Source: Evansella halocellulosilytica (GTDB lineage Bacteria; Bacillota; Bacilli; Bacillales; Salisediminibacteriaceae). Taken from it: a stretch of DNA of 64,000 bases. The position numbers and the translations under genes were made by a program. Every line of letters starts with the position of its first letter. Position 1 is the first letter of the stretch. Below, piece after piece: positions 19,912 through 28,442 of the stretch. The notes beneath the pieces are model-generated. The model saw nothing but the letters and a program-made list of their open reading frames with translations, searched no databases and was not told where the DNA came from. Where the stretch lies: the NCBI RefSeq assembly GCF_002335745.1, contig NZ_NIST01000001.1, positions 3,906,354 through 3,970,353 of the forward strand, in the 5' to 3' direction.

Positions 19912-20469
19912 TTACACTTCCATGATTTCTTCTTCTTTTGCTTTTGCAATCTCTTCAATTTGGCTAATTACGTTATCTGTTAGCTTTTGGACATCATCTT
20001 GACCGCGGCGTAGCTCATCTTCGGTAATCTCGCCATCTTTTTGAACTTTCTTTAATTCATCGTTCGCATCACGTCGAATATTTCGTACAGCTACCTTCGC
20101 ATCTTCTGAGTATCGCCCGACTAATTTAGTCAACTCTTTACGGCGCTCTTCTGTTAAAGCAGGAATAGAAATTCGAATAATATTCCCGTCACTAGAAGGT
20201 GATAAACCGAGGTCCGCTTTTTGGATCGCTTTTTCGATATCTGAAACAGATGATTTATCAAATGGTTGGATTGTTAGCATGCGTGCTTCTGGAACAGAGA
20301 TTGTTGCGAGTTGATTTAGCGGTGTCATCATTCCGTAATACTCAACTTGTACTTTGTCTAAAATAGACGGATTCGCTCGACCTGCACGGATTGTTGCTAA
20401 TTCTTTTCGATAAGAATCGACTGACTTGTTCATTCGTTCTTTTGATTGATTTAAAATTTCGTTTGTCAT
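19912..20469 (-). CDS. frr: Ribosome recycling factor
   Basis: RRF splits post-termination ribosomes together with EF-G. The 185-residue protein begins [20 protein letters not shown] and contains the conserved [15 protein letters not shown], the central [22 protein letters not shown] and a long C-terminal helical region ([23 protein letters not shown]). Two adjacent ATGs are possible; I use the second, which shares its A with the pyrH TGA stop (TGATG) and has a better-spaced AAGGGGG. It is coupled to pyrH. Confidence 0.97.
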   Translation of the reverse strand: MTNEILNQSKERMNKSVDSYRKELATIRAGRANPSILDKVQVEYYGMMTPLNQLATISVPEARMLTIQPFDKSSVSDIEKAIQKADLGLSPSSDGNIIRISIPALTEERRKELTKLVGRYSEDAKVAVRNIRRDANDELKKVQKDGEITEDELRRGQDDVQKLTDNVISQIEEIAKAKEEEIMEV

Positions 20470-21194
20470 CATTCTTTCCCCCTTATAATTGTTCCAATGT
20501 CTTCACCTTCAACAGCTCTTTTAATATTACCTTCTTCAGTAATGGAGAATACAATTAATGGAATGTCATTATCCATACATAACGATGAAGCAGTTGAATC
20601 CATTACGGCTAGACCGTCTTTTAATAAATCTAAATAAGTCAATGTTTCATATTTTTTCGCATTCGTATCTACTGATGGATCTGCGCTGTAAACTCCATCC
20701 ACTTTGTTTTTAGCCATCAAGATGACATCAGCTTCAATTTCAGCTGCTCTTAATGCAGCCGTTGTATCTGTTGAAAAATACGGATTTCCAGTTCCAGCTG
20801 CAAATATAACGACTCGTTTTTTCTCAAGGTGACGGATAGCTCTTCTTCTTATGTAAGGTTCTGCCACTTGTCTCATCTCAATGGATGTTTGGACACGAGT
20901 TTGTACACCAATGTTTTCAAGGCTGTCTTGGAGAGCTAATGAATTCATTACCGTTGCAAGCATCCCCATATAATCAGCTGTCGCACGGTCCATTCCTTTC
21001 GCACTGCCGGCCATACCTCTCCAAATATTCCCTCCGCCGACAATAATCGCTACTTCTACGTCTAATTCAATAATTTCACCGATTTGTTTGGCGATGGATT
21101 GAATGACAGATGGATCGATTCCGTATCCTTGATCGCCCGCTAAAGCTTCTCCACTTAATTTCAAGACAATCCGATTGTATTTAGGCTTTTCCAT
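20469..21194 (-). CDS. pyrH: UMP kinase
   Basis: PyrH phosphorylates UMP to UDP and is allosterically controlled by GTP and UTP. The 241-residue amino-acid-kinase-fold protein has [13 protein letters not shown] at the N-terminus, [29 protein letters not shown] and [21 protein letters not shown] start at the ATG of MEKPKYN, five bases after GGAGG. It is followed without a gap by frr, as in most Firmicutes. The tsf terminator precedes it, so it should have its own promoter. Confidence 0.97.
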   Translation of the reverse strand: MEKPKYNRIVLKLSGEALAGDQGYGIDPSVIQSIAKQIGEIIELDVEVAIIVGGGNIWRGMAGSAKGMDRATADYMGMLATVMNSLALQDSLENIGVQTRVQTSIEMRQVAEPYIRRRAIRHLEKKRVVIFAAGTGNPYFSTDTTAALRAAEIEADVILMAKNKVDGVYSADPSVDTNAKKYETLTYLDLLKDGLAVMDSTASSLCMDNDIPLIVFSITEEGNIKRAVEGEDIGTIIRGKE

Positions 21195-21292
21195 GGTACC
21201 CTCCAATACGATCAATTCCCAATTTGATGATCATTCATGATGAATATTATTATTGCACTCATTTACATCTGTTTGAATTAAAAAGTCTTTGG

Positions 21293-21320
21293 AAAAAAGG
21301 GACACAACGGTGTCCCTTTT
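21293..21320 (-). terminator. Rho-independent terminator downstream of tsf
   Basis: A perfect 11-bp stem (AAAAGGGACAC with GTGTCCCTTTT) closes a CGTT tetraloop and is followed by further T on the minus strand. It sits 10 bases past the tsf stop codon. Confidence 0.92.
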
Positions 21321-21329
21321 AAAAAATAC

Positions 21330-22211
21330 TTATTTTTTCACTTGAGACATAACTTCTTCAGCAAAGTTATCTTCACGCTTTTCTAGACCTTCTCCTACTT
21401 CATAACGGTAGAAAGTTTTAACTTTTGCATTTTTAGACGCAACGTACTTACCTACTTTTTGATCTCCATCTTTTACAAATGCTTGATCATTTAAACAAAT
21501 TTCTTCGAAGTACTTGCTTAGACGGCCTTCAACCATTTTATCAACAATATGCTCAGGCTTACCTTCGTTCATTGCTTGTTGTTTAAGAACTTCACGCTCA
21601 CGATTTACTTCTTCTTCAGATACTTCGTCGCGGCTTACATATTTAGGGTTAATTGCAGCAACATGCATTGCAACATCTTTTGCTACTTGTTCATCTGTCG
21701 TTCCTTCAAGAACTGTTAACACTCCGATACGTCCACCCATATGGATGTATGCACCAAAAGTCTCGTTATCGCCACTCTCAACAATTTCAAAACGGCGAAG
21801 TGAGATTTTTTCACCAATTTTCGCAATTTGATTGTTGATGAAATTCTCTAACGTTCCTTCTGCATCAAAGTCTTGTCCTAAAGCTTCTTCTACGGAAGAT
21901 GGAGCGTTTTTTAGTAGATGTGTAGCTATTTGATCGACAAGGTTAATAAAGTTTTCATTTTTCGCTACGAAGTCTGTTTCTGAGTTAATTTCCACTAAAA
22001 CTGCTTTATTTCCTTCAGTCTTAATATGAGCTAAACCTTCTGCAGCAACACGATCTGCTTTTTTCGCAGCTTTAGCAATCCCTTTTTCTCTAAGGAAGTC
22101 GACTGCTTTCTCCATATCGCCATCCGTTTCAGTTAACGCTTTTTTGCAGTCCATCATACCTGCACCTGTTTGTTCACGCAATTCTTTTACCATTTTCGCT
22201 GAAATTGCCAT
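21330..22211 (-). CDS. tsf: Elongation factor Ts
   Basis: EF-Ts exchanges GDP for GTP on EF-Tu. The 293-residue protein has the N-terminal UBA-like domain ([22 protein letters not shown]), the EF-Tu contact motif ETDFVAKN, and two dimerisation subdomains with [15 protein letters not shown]. The length is the Bacillus norm (293). It has its own candidate promoter because a strong terminator ends rpsB just upstream, and a second terminator follows. Confidence 0.98.
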   Translation of the reverse strand: MAISAKMVKELREQTGAGMMDCKKALTETDGDMEKAVDFLREKGIAKAAKKADRVAAEGLAHIKTEGNKAVLVEINSETDFVAKNENFINLVDQIATHLLKNAPSSVEEALGQDFDAEGTLENFINNQIAKIGEKISLRRFEIVESGDNETFGAYIHMGGRIGVLTVLEGTTDEQVAKDVAMHVAAINPKYVSRDEVSEEEVNREREVLKQQAMNEGKPEHIVDKMVEGRLSKYFEEICLNDQAFVKDGDQKVGKYVASKNAKVKTFYRYEVGEGLEKREDNFAEEVMSQVKK

Positions 22212-22272
22212 TGGAATTCCTCCTTAAATGTTAAATGGAAATTATGTCGTAACTTTATTAGGAACACTCTCA

Positions 22273-22301
22273 TTTTTACCCCTATGTAAAAGTATTGTCA
22301 A
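22273..22301 (-). promoter_or_regulatory. Promoter of tsf
   Basis: A perfect TTGACA -35 (22301-22296), 17-base spacer and TAAAAA -10 (22278-22273) lie about 60 bases before the tsf start, directly after the rpsB terminator. Confidence 0.6.
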
Positions 22302-22361
22302 TCAACAGGGTAATCAATCTAATTTATTCATAAAGTACAATCTTTTTAACGAACTTGCTTT

Positions 22362-22402
22362 AAAAAAAGGGTGATAAGGGTCTAGCCCTCTATCACCCTT
22401 TT
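22362..22402 (-). terminator. Terminator between rpsB and tsf (usable on both strands)
   Basis: AAAAGGGTGATA pairs with TATCACCC followed by seven T, with an inner AGGG/CCCT pair. The structure is nearly symmetric and also has T on the plus-strand side. It lies 12 bases after the rpsB stop and would attenuate tsf transcription from the rpsB promoter. Confidence 0.9.
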
Positions 22403-22413
22403 CGACAGCTGTA

Positions 22414-23112
22414 TTAAGCCGTAGTTTCTTCACCTTGGTTTGCTTCAATGATTGCATCTGCCATTTTCGCTGTTAGTAAACGAACAGCACGGATCGCATC
22501 ATCGTTACCAGGGATAACGTAGTCTACTTCATCTGGATCACAGTTCGTGTCAACAATAGCAACGATTGGGATGTTCAGCTTATGAGCTTCCGCAACAGCA
22601 ATACGCTCTTTACGTGGATCAATAATGAATAAAGCATCAGGAAGCTTATCCATTTCTTTAATTCCACCTAAGAACTTGTTAAGACGATCTTTTTCTTTAT
22701 TAAGAAGAACAACTTCTTTTTTAGGAAGGACGTCAAATGTTCCATCTTCTTCCATCGTCTCAATTTCAATTAAACGACCGATACGTTTACGAATCGTATC
22801 AAAGTTCGTTAATGTTCCACCTAACCAACGCTGGTTAATGTAGTACATGCCACAACGCTCTGCTTCTTCTTTCACAGCGTCTTGGGCTTGTTTTTTCGTT
22901 CCTACGAACAAGATTGTTCCACCTTGTGCTCCTAGGTCACGAACAAAGTTGAACGCTTCGTCAACTTTTTTGACTGTTTTTTGCAAGTCAATAATGTAAA
23001 TTCCGTTTCTTTCGGTGAAGATGTAGCGATCCATCTTTGGGTTCCAACGGCGTGTTTGATGACCGAAGTGCACCCCTGCTTCTAATAATTGTTTCATGGA
23101 GATCACTGCCAC
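22414..23112 (-). CDS. rpsB: 30S ribosomal protein S2
   Basis: S2 is a late-binding 30S protein. The 232-residue product has the family signatures [20 protein letters not shown] near the N-terminus and [21 protein letters not shown] near the C-terminus. I choose the GTG giving MAVISMKQ because GAGGAGG lies eight bases upstream; a GTG three codons earlier overlaps that ribosome binding site. It sits after the swrB-like gene that ends the fla/che operon. Confidence 0.97.
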   Translation of the reverse strand: MAVISMKQLLEAGVHFGHQTRRWNPKMDRYIFTERNGIYIIDLQKTVKKVDEAFNFVRDLGAQGGTILFVGTKKQAQDAVKEEAERCGMYYINQRWLGGTLTNFDTIRKRIGRLIEIETMEEDGTFDVLPKKEVVLLNKEKDRLNKFLGGIKEMDKLPDALFIIDPRKERIAVAEAHKLNIPIVAIVDTNCDPDEVDYVIPGNDDAIRAVRLLTAKMADAIIEANQGEETTA

Positions 23113-23156
23113 TTCACTCACCTCCTCTTGGTTTTTTTTCCTCCGTTCGCATCTCC

Positions 23157-23196
23157 TTTAAGTGAAACTGCAAGAAATGCAGCACCACCACTTAAA
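23157..23196 (-). promoter_or_regulatory. Hairpin in the rpsB 5' leader
   Basis: The leader between the promoter and rpsB can form TTTAAGTG/CACTTAAA with an inner CTGC/GCAG helix on a small loop. Position and size are what one would expect of an S2 autoregulatory leader, but no match to a described leader family was tested. Confidence 0.5.
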
Positions 23197-23228
23197 TCAG
23201 CAAACGTGTGTGATTAACACCGAGAAAT

Positions 23229-23257
23229 AATATACCATATTGTTCATCTTATGACAA
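23229..23257 (-). promoter_or_regulatory. Promoter of rpsB
   Basis: TTGTCA (23257-23252), a 17-base spacer and TATATT (23234-23229) form a good sigma-A promoter about 115 bases before rpsB. It lies just past the stop codon of the swrB-like gene. Confidence 0.7.
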
Positions 23258-23266
23258 GGGCTCTCG

Positions 23267-23836
23267 TTATAATTGTTTATTAAACTTTAACAGTAGTTCT
23301 ACTTCTCCTGCTCCCATATCTAGTTGTTTGGCAATATCGTGTACGTTGTAACCTTTTTCATATAATGAAAGGACCTTTGAAGTTGTGGAAGTTTCTACAT
23401 ATTTATGTGCAGTTTCTTCTTGAGGAGAGGGAGGTTCGTATAATGAGTACTTTACATCTTCAAAATCTTCATGCTCCTTTACACGCTCATTTGCATAACT
23501 TTTAGAATCACTGCTTTTATGATCGACATTTGCCGTAGACACTTGTGCCTGGTCCTCGACTGTATTTGTATGCTCTTCCGGTTGTAAGTTCGTATGAACG
23601 CTGTTTTGTACATTAGGATGACCTTCATGTTGAATATTTAAATGATTCATCCGTCGTGCAAGCCTGTCGTTATTGTCCTTCATTTCGGTCGTATAGGCGA
23701 TTAATAAATCTTCCATCTCTTTTACCGTTTTCTTGTGATCGTTTGGATGCTGCTCATTTTGTCTTTGGAATAGGATGACAATGAAGAAGAAACTAATAAA
23801 ATGTAACATTAAGCTTACAATTAATAAATATACCAT
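23267..23836 (-). CDS. swrB: SwrB/YlxL-like membrane-anchored protein, end of fla/che operon
   Basis: This 189-residue protein has one N-terminal membrane helix (residues about 2-23), a charged, mostly disordered middle and a helix-turn-helix-like C-terminus (VLSLYEKGYNVHDIAKQLDM then GEVELLLKF). In B. subtilis the single-pass protein SwrB, which activates the basal-body export switch, occupies this position after sigD. Architecture and location support the assignment, while the middle region is not conserved. It could be only a DUF6115-type relative rather than a true functional equivalent. Confidence 0.6.
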   Translation of the reverse strand: MVYLLIVSLMLHFISFFFIVILFQRQNEQHPNDHKKTVKEMEDLLIAYTTEMKDNNDRLARRMNHLNIQHEGHPNVQNSVHTNLQPEEHTNTVEDQAQVSTANVDHKSSDSKSYANERVKEHEDFEDVKYSLYEPPSPQEETAHKYVETSTTSKVLSLYEKGYNVHDIAKQLDMGAGEVELLLKFNKQL

Positions 23837-23851
23837 ACATACTTTTCCCCT

Positions 23852-24172
23852 TTACCATGATGCGTCAAAATTCTTACCTTTATATGGGTGATGCTCATTT
23901 TCCTCTTCTTCTTTGCCTTTTTTTCTATGTTCATATGTAAACATTTGATCTTTGCCACGCTTTTGTCCATCGTCTTCATTGTTAAGATTCTTCTTTTGAG
24001 AATGTTCAGATTCTGTAACTGACTTCTTCTTTTTTTGTTCCTCTTCCTCTTTACTTTTAGCAATATATCCTTGGGTGATTTGTCCACGCTGCTGTAATTG
24101 ATCTTGGATTTTCCCGGCTGTCTGAGTACGAGGCAAAGCTACTTGCATTCCGAGTGACTTTACTCCTCCCAT
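23852..24172 (-). CDS. Small highly charged protein of unknown function
   Basis: The predicted 106-residue protein starts MGGVKSLGMQVALPRTQTAG, whose hydrophobic N-terminal motif is followed by KIQDQLQQRGQ and then an extremely Lys/Glu/His-rich, probably disordered tail. The start is the ATG after AAGGAGGG; an upstream TTG overlaps nothing useful. It lies between the DUF342 gene and the swrB-like gene and is probably co-transcribed. I do not recognise a function. The conserved-looking N-terminus suggests a peptide that binds a partner. Confidence 0.7.
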   Translation of the reverse strand: MGGVKSLGMQVALPRTQTAGKIQDQLQQRGQITQGYIAKSKEEEEQKKKKSVTESEHSQKKNLNNEDDGQKRGKDQMFTYEHRKKGKEEEENEHHPYKGKNFDASW

Positions 24173-24208
24173 AACCGTTCCCTCCTTAAAATCTCTCGTT
24201 AACAATAT

Positions 24209-25585
24209 TTACAGTGATTCAAAGCTGATTTCCCGTTGGTCTAATCGGAACATAACATATTTGTGTTTCGTAACGATTTTCCGTCTATATTTACCAAAAT
24301 GGATATTTGTATTCGGGTAAAGTTCATTAAAAATACGAATTTGACTATTGGACTGACTTTGAAAAACAACCTCTAAATCGGCGAGCTCATCTTTTATCTC
24401 TTCAATGTTCTGTTGTGTTTCTTTAAATGAGTTTTGCACCCGCAGTTTCATAATCCGGTCTTGGCTGCTCAATTGACTTTGCTTTTCTTTTTGTATTAAT
24501 TTTTTATATAACAATCCCAGCTTTTGTACATCTGATTGTAACGTTTCTAATTGAACCTTTAAAAGCTTTTCTTTTTCGATAGCATGTTGTCCAATTCCTA
24601 AATAAAGAGAGGTAGGTGTGTTCATATTATTTCCTACTTCATTTACTTCAATGCCTTTACCTGCAGAAATGCTGCCTCCAACTATATTACCGCGGCCATG
24701 TTTACAATAAACATACCCCTGCGCTTCTATATGACTATGTAAAATTGATTGTGAAACGACGACATCTCTGGAAACCCTTACATTCCCTTGATTAATAAAA
24801 GACGTAGTAAAGTCACCTTTTGCTTCGATGATTCCTTTTCCTTGAGCTACTACACCTTGATGAATAAAAATAGAGCCCCCAGCTTCTAATGTAACTCCTT
24901 CCACGGATCCGTGAATTCTGATATCTCCCGCCGCTTTAATACGAAAGCCTTCTGGAACATTCCCTCGTATATTGACATTGCCGACAAAATCGATATTTCC
25001 TACTTTTAAATCCAAATCACCATTCACTTCGTATACTGGATAGACGTGAATAACTTTACGATCAACAGACAACTGGCCATCTACCGTAGCAATAACTTTC
25101 GTCCCTTCTTTATTAATTCTCGTATTTTTTCCGGGTCTTAGCTTCATATCTTTGCCCGGCTTCGGTTTTAATTCTACCCCTAGTACGTTCATACCCGATA
25201 TTCCGTCCTTACTAGGAACTTTTTCACCTACTACCGTTCCTTGAGTAACGGATGGGATTTCGATTACTTGTTTTAAATCTACTTTTACTGTATCATCTAG
25301 AGCAATATTCTCATTTTTATTTAACGGAATTATCGGCTTTAAATAAGCATCTTCTCCATCAACTGCCTTCTTCCCTTCTGCTACGATGACTGGAGATGTA
25401 ACTTTTCCATCTTTCATATCTTCAACAATATTTTGATGAATCCCGTATTTAATTCCGTGTTCATTGATAAACTGTTCTATTTCGTCTAAACTTACTTGTT
25501 CATTTGCTGTCGACTTCAGTTTAACATAGGCTTTTAAATGATCATCACTTATCTCAATTTCAAAAATATCATTTAATTCAATCAT
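24209..25585 (-). CDS. FapA/DUF342-family protein
   Basis: This 458-residue protein belongs to the DUF342 (FapA) family. It has an N-terminal domain with IEQFINEHGIKYGI, a conserved PSKDGISGMNVLG and PKPGKDMKLRPGKNT, a right-handed beta-helix-like polymerin region rich in Gly/Val (GNVNIRGNVPEGFRIKAAGDI), and a C-terminal coiled coil. Members are widespread in motile Firmicutes, some linked to cell envelope or surface structures, but the role is not established. ATG choice: AAGGGA lies eight bases before the second of two in-frame ATGs. It follows sigD closely, consistent with the fla/che operon. Confidence 0.85.
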   Translation of the reverse strand: MIELNDIFEIEISDDHLKAYVKLKSTANEQVSLDEIEQFINEHGIKYGIHQNIVEDMKDGKVTSPVIVAEGKKAVDGEDAYLKPIIPLNKNENIALDDTVKVDLKQVIEIPSVTQGTVVGEKVPSKDGISGMNVLGVELKPKPGKDMKLRPGKNTRINKEGTKVIATVDGQLSVDRKVIHVYPVYEVNGDLDLKVGNIDFVGNVNIRGNVPEGFRIKAAGDIRIHGSVEGVTLEAGGSIFIHQGVVAQGKGIIEAKGDFTTSFINQGNVRVSRDVVVSQSILHSHIEAQGYVYCKHGRGNIVGGSISAGKGIEVNEVGNNMNTPTSLYLGIGQHAIEKEKLLKVQLETLQSDVQKLGLLYKKLIQKEKQSQLSSQDRIMKLRVQNSFKETQQNIEEIKDELADLEVVFQSQSNSQIRIFNELYPNTNIHFGKYRRKIVTKHKYVMFRLDQREISFESL

Positions 25586-25643
25586 TGGTATCATCCCTTA
25601 AATGTTTACTAGACATCTATTTGGCAGATACTAAATTAGTATC

Positions 25644-26420
25644 TTATATGTGTTCTTTTTTCTTTAACAATTTTTGTTGTAATTTAAACAGCGTTTTAGA
25701 ATGTATTTGAGAAATTCTAGATGTCGATAGCTTTAAGACTTCACCTATTTCAGTTAATGATAATTCTTCAAAATAAAATAAACTGATCACAAGCTGCTCC
25801 TTTTCAGACAGCTGCTTGATGACTTCTTCTAATTCTCCCATTTGTGCTTTTTTTACAAGACTTTGTTCAGGAGTTAAAGTGTTCCGATCAACAATGGTTG
25901 AGGAATAAGATTCTTCTCTTTCACTATCTTGTGTCGGTTCATCAATTGACAACTGATTCGCTAAAAAACTCTCATTCATAATATGAAGAACATCTTCCTC
26001 TTTCATCGATATCTGTTCTGCGACTTCAGTAGAAGAAGGTGTCCTCCCTAATTCTTGTTCTAGTTTTTCGATCGTTTGTTCGATTTTCTTTGACTTTTCA
26101 CGTAGAGATCGCGGAAGCCAATCTTCCTGCCGCAACCCATCTATAATTGCACCGCGAATTCGAAAAGAAGCATACGTATCAAATTTAAGATCTCTTGAGT
26201 GATCAAACTTTTCTAATGCATCATACAAACCGAACATCCCATGGCTCCGTAAATCATCTAAATGAACATTTTTCGGAAGGGTTGCTCCAATTCGTTGAAC
26301 ATGATATTCAACTAACGGAGTGTATGCATGGACAAGTTGGTCACCCGCAACAGTATCGCGATCTGATGTCCAGCGATCCCAGTCTTCTATTAGTTTCTTT
26401 GTAACATGAACTTGAGGCAT
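25644..26420 (-). CDS. sigD: RNA polymerase sigma factor SigD (FliA/sigma-28 type)
   Basis: SigD directs late flagellar, motility and autolysin genes. The 258-residue protein has region 2 (DDLRSHGMFGLYDALEKFD and FDTYASFRIRGAIIDGLRQ), region 3 and region 4 with the helix-turn-helix SLTEIGEVLKLSTSRISQIHS. GGAGGG lies before the ATG of MPQVHV; an ATG six codons earlier overlaps this site. Its place near the end of the fla/che operon, far from the promoter, matches B. subtilis, where that distance affects SigD level. Confidence 0.97.
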   Translation of the reverse strand: MPQVHVTKKLIEDWDRWTSDRDTVAGDQLVHAYTPLVEYHVQRIGATLPKNVHLDDLRSHGMFGLYDALEKFDHSRDLKFDTYASFRIRGAIIDGLRQEDWLPRSLREKSKKIEQTIEKLEQELGRTPSSTEVAEQISMKEEDVLHIMNESFLANQLSIDEPTQDSEREESYSSTIVDRNTLTPEQSLVKKAQMGELEEVIKQLSEKEQLVISLFYFEELSLTEIGEVLKLSTSRISQIHSKTLFKLQQKLLKKKEHI

Positions 26421-26430
26421 CGGAACCCTC

Positions 26431-26784
26431 CTACTCATTCAATAATTGTTTTACATAACCACTCGTTTTCTTCACTTCGTCTTTTTGAAATTCAGCTTCT
26501 CGTTCGCTTTGACCTTGCTTCATTTCAGCAATCTGTTCTTCTAATTCTTCAGGTTGATTTTCTTCCTTTAATAGACGACTTTCTTTTTGTGAATGCTGTT
26601 TTTCAGCAAAAACATATTTATAAGACCAGTAAAGGAAGATACCAATTACTCCACCTATGATTGAACCCATTAGGCTTCGGATTACAGATGTTAAAAAAGT
26701 ATTTATAAATATAGATGATAAAAACACGGTGACTAACCCGATGAGTGAAAAGTGAAAAAACCATTTGATGTTCCCTTGAATCAT
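26431..26784 (-). CDS. Hypothetical small membrane protein between cheD and sigD
   Basis: The 117-residue product has two hydrophobic segments (about residues 8-28 and 36-55) separated by a short loop, then a charged, probably coiled-coil cytosolic tail rich in Glu, Lys and Gln. Its ATG overlaps the cheD stop (TAATG) and its stop lies ten bases before sigD, so it is firmly inside the fla/che operon. B. subtilis has no gene at this spot. I do not recognise the family. Confidence 0.8.
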   Translation of the reverse strand: MIQGNIKWFFHFSLIGLVTVFLSSIFINTFLTSVIRSLMGSIIGGVIGIFLYWSYKYVFAEKQHSQKESRLLKEENQPEELEEQIAEMKQGQSEREAEFQKDEVKKTSGYVKQLLNE

Positions 26785-27287
26785 TAGATCTCCTTCACTC
26801 CTTTATTTACAGTTCGAATTTCTAGTACCATCGTGCTTGGGTTAAATTCAATTGTTCTACCACTGTTCCCGCCTACATCTTCACTTACGATCGGGATCTT
26901 ATGTGCGTCCAAGGCTTGTTTTACTGCTTCAACATTTCTCGGTCCGACCCTCATCACTTCATTATGTGTAGAAAATTTAAACATTTGTGCGCCTCCAGCT
27001 ATTTTGGCTTTTAATCGGATAACAGTAGCACCTTCTTTCATTAATCCGCTAACTAAATCTTGAATAGCTGTATTCGCATATTTTGCTCGATTTATTGCGC
27101 CTGATTTTGCTAATGATGAATCAGGGAGCATAATATGTGCCATCCCAGCTAGTTTCTTGCGCTCATCAAATATAATGATTCCAACGCAAGAGCCTAGACC
27201 TGATGTACGAATCGTATTAGGGGGGGTTGTAAGTTTTAAATCTGCCATTCCTACTTTAATAACTTGAGCTGATAATACGCTATTCAT
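26784..27287 (-). CDS. cheD: Chemoreceptor glutamine deamidase CheD
   Basis: CheD deamidates glutamines on chemoreceptors and binds CheC in the Bacillus adaptation system. The 167-residue protein has TSGLGSCVGIIIFD with the catalytic Cys, MAHIMLPDS with the catalytic His, and KIAGGAQMF. It overlaps the cheC stop by a few bases and is coupled to the next small gene. Confidence 0.96.
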   Translation of the reverse strand: MNSVLSAQVIKVGMADLKLTTPPNTIRTSGLGSCVGIIIFDERKKLAGMAHIMLPDSSLAKSGAINRAKYANTAIQDLVSGLMKEGATVIRLKAKIAGGAQMFKFSTHNEVMRVGPRNVEAVKQALDAHKIPIVSEDVGGNSGRTIEFNPSTMVLEIRTVNKGVKEI

Positions 27288-27921
27288 CGACTGGTACTCC
27301 TAAAGATTCAAAGATTTTTTGAAAGGAGTCAGGATCCGGTAATAGAAAAAAGTGACCTTTCGTTTTAGTAATATTTTCTTCATCCTTTTCGTCTATTTCG
27401 GTATCGATCACGATTGCATAGTCACCAGTTCTGGAGATTTCGATTAACCCGTGACTAATAATAGCCATCATCATATCAATTGCTACTTCTGGAGGGGTCG
27501 GCTGTAAATTCAGTTTCGTAAAATCAGCCAGTGCCGATAAGTATGAACCTGCGAGAATATTCCCCATTTCATTTAGTGCTGATAAACCCATTTCCGAATA
27601 AGGAGGTGCTGTTAAATCTATACTTTCATCACCAGTTAAATGCTGAATGAGCACAGATGCTTCTTCAACAGGAAGCATAAAAAACATATTTCCTGGGGCA
27701 TCTCCTTGAATTCTTAAAAAAATGCCCGCAACAACCGTTTCTTCACCACCAAGAGTATCACTTATTTCATTAAAAGGAACTACATTGACAGACGGGACTT
27801 GCATTTCAATTTCCTTATTTAATAAATTTGATAAAGCAGTCGCAGCATGTCCCGCTCCAATATTACCTACTTCTTTTAACGTATCTAAATGATAATCTTT
27901 AATGTTATCTAAGTAACTCAT
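27280..27921 (-). CDS. cheC: CheY-P phosphatase CheC
   Basis: CheC dephosphorylates CheY-P weakly and is stimulated by CheD, forming one of the three Bacillus adaptation systems. The 213-residue protein has two copies of the phosphatase motif: LDTLKEVGNIGAGHAATALS near the N-terminus and LSALNEMGNILAGSYLSAL in the middle. It shares its ATG with the cheW stop and overlaps cheD, so the genes are translationally coupled. Confidence 0.96.
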   Translation of the reverse strand: MSYLDNIKDYHLDTLKEVGNIGAGHAATALSNLLNKEIEMQVPSVNVVPFNEISDTLGGEETVVAGIFLRIQGDAPGNMFFMLPVEEASVLIQHLTGDESIDLTAPPYSEMGLSALNEMGNILAGSYLSALADFTKLNLQPTPPEVAIDMMMAIISHGLIEISRTGDYAIVIDTEIDEKDEENITKTKGHFFLLPDPDSFQKIFESLGVPVDE

Positions 27922-28382
27922 TAGCCATGAGCCTCAATCTCATGTAATTCATTTATTTCTTGATGATTTAACACTTTATCTAAGTTTAGCAATATTAAAA
28001 GACGCTTATCTAGTTTTGCTACACCTCTAATATAATCAGCTTCAAGACCGCCAACCACTTCAGGTGGAGGTTCAATCGCCTCGCCTCTTATGTCGATGAC
28101 ATCATTAGCAGCATCAACAATTAACCCTACTTCCATTTCTTCATATGAAATAATAATAATCCTTGTCGCATTTGTCTCTTCTGCAGGTTCTATCCCAAAT
28201 CGAGACCTTAAGTCTATAATTGGTGTTACAACCCCTCTTAAATTAATGACTCCTTTAACAAATGGTGGTGTATTTGGCACACGTGTAATATGCTGGACAC
28301 GCTCAATGGACTTCACTTGCTCAACTTCAACTCCGTATTCTTCATCCTTCAATTGAAATACAATTACTTTTAAATCCGTCAC
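27921..28382 (-). CDS. cheW: Chemotaxis coupling protein CheW
   Basis: CheW couples chemoreceptors to CheA. The 153-residue protein is a single SH3-like CheW domain with EYGVEVEQVKSIERV, TRVPNTPPFVKGVINLRG and VTPIIDLRSRFG. The length is normal. It lies between cheA and cheC with an AGGAGGT site before the start. Confidence 0.96.
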   Translation of the reverse strand: MTDLKVIVFQLKDEEYGVEVEQVKSIERVQHITRVPNTPPFVKGVINLRGVVTPIIDLRSRFGIEPAEETNATRIIIISYEEMEVGLIVDAANDVIDIRGEAIEPPPEVVGGLEADYIRGVAKLDKRLLILLNLDKVLNHQEINELHEIEAHG

Positions 28383-28442
28383 GTTTACGACCTCCTAATA
28401 TAAAATCTTTCATAATCACTTACAAGTTTCCTAAATCATCCA

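Noticed and set aside
23821-24087. Alternative minus-strand frame of 88 Lys-rich codons
   Set aside because: It overlaps the better supported 23852-24172 gene in another frame and its composition is a by-product of A-rich sequence.
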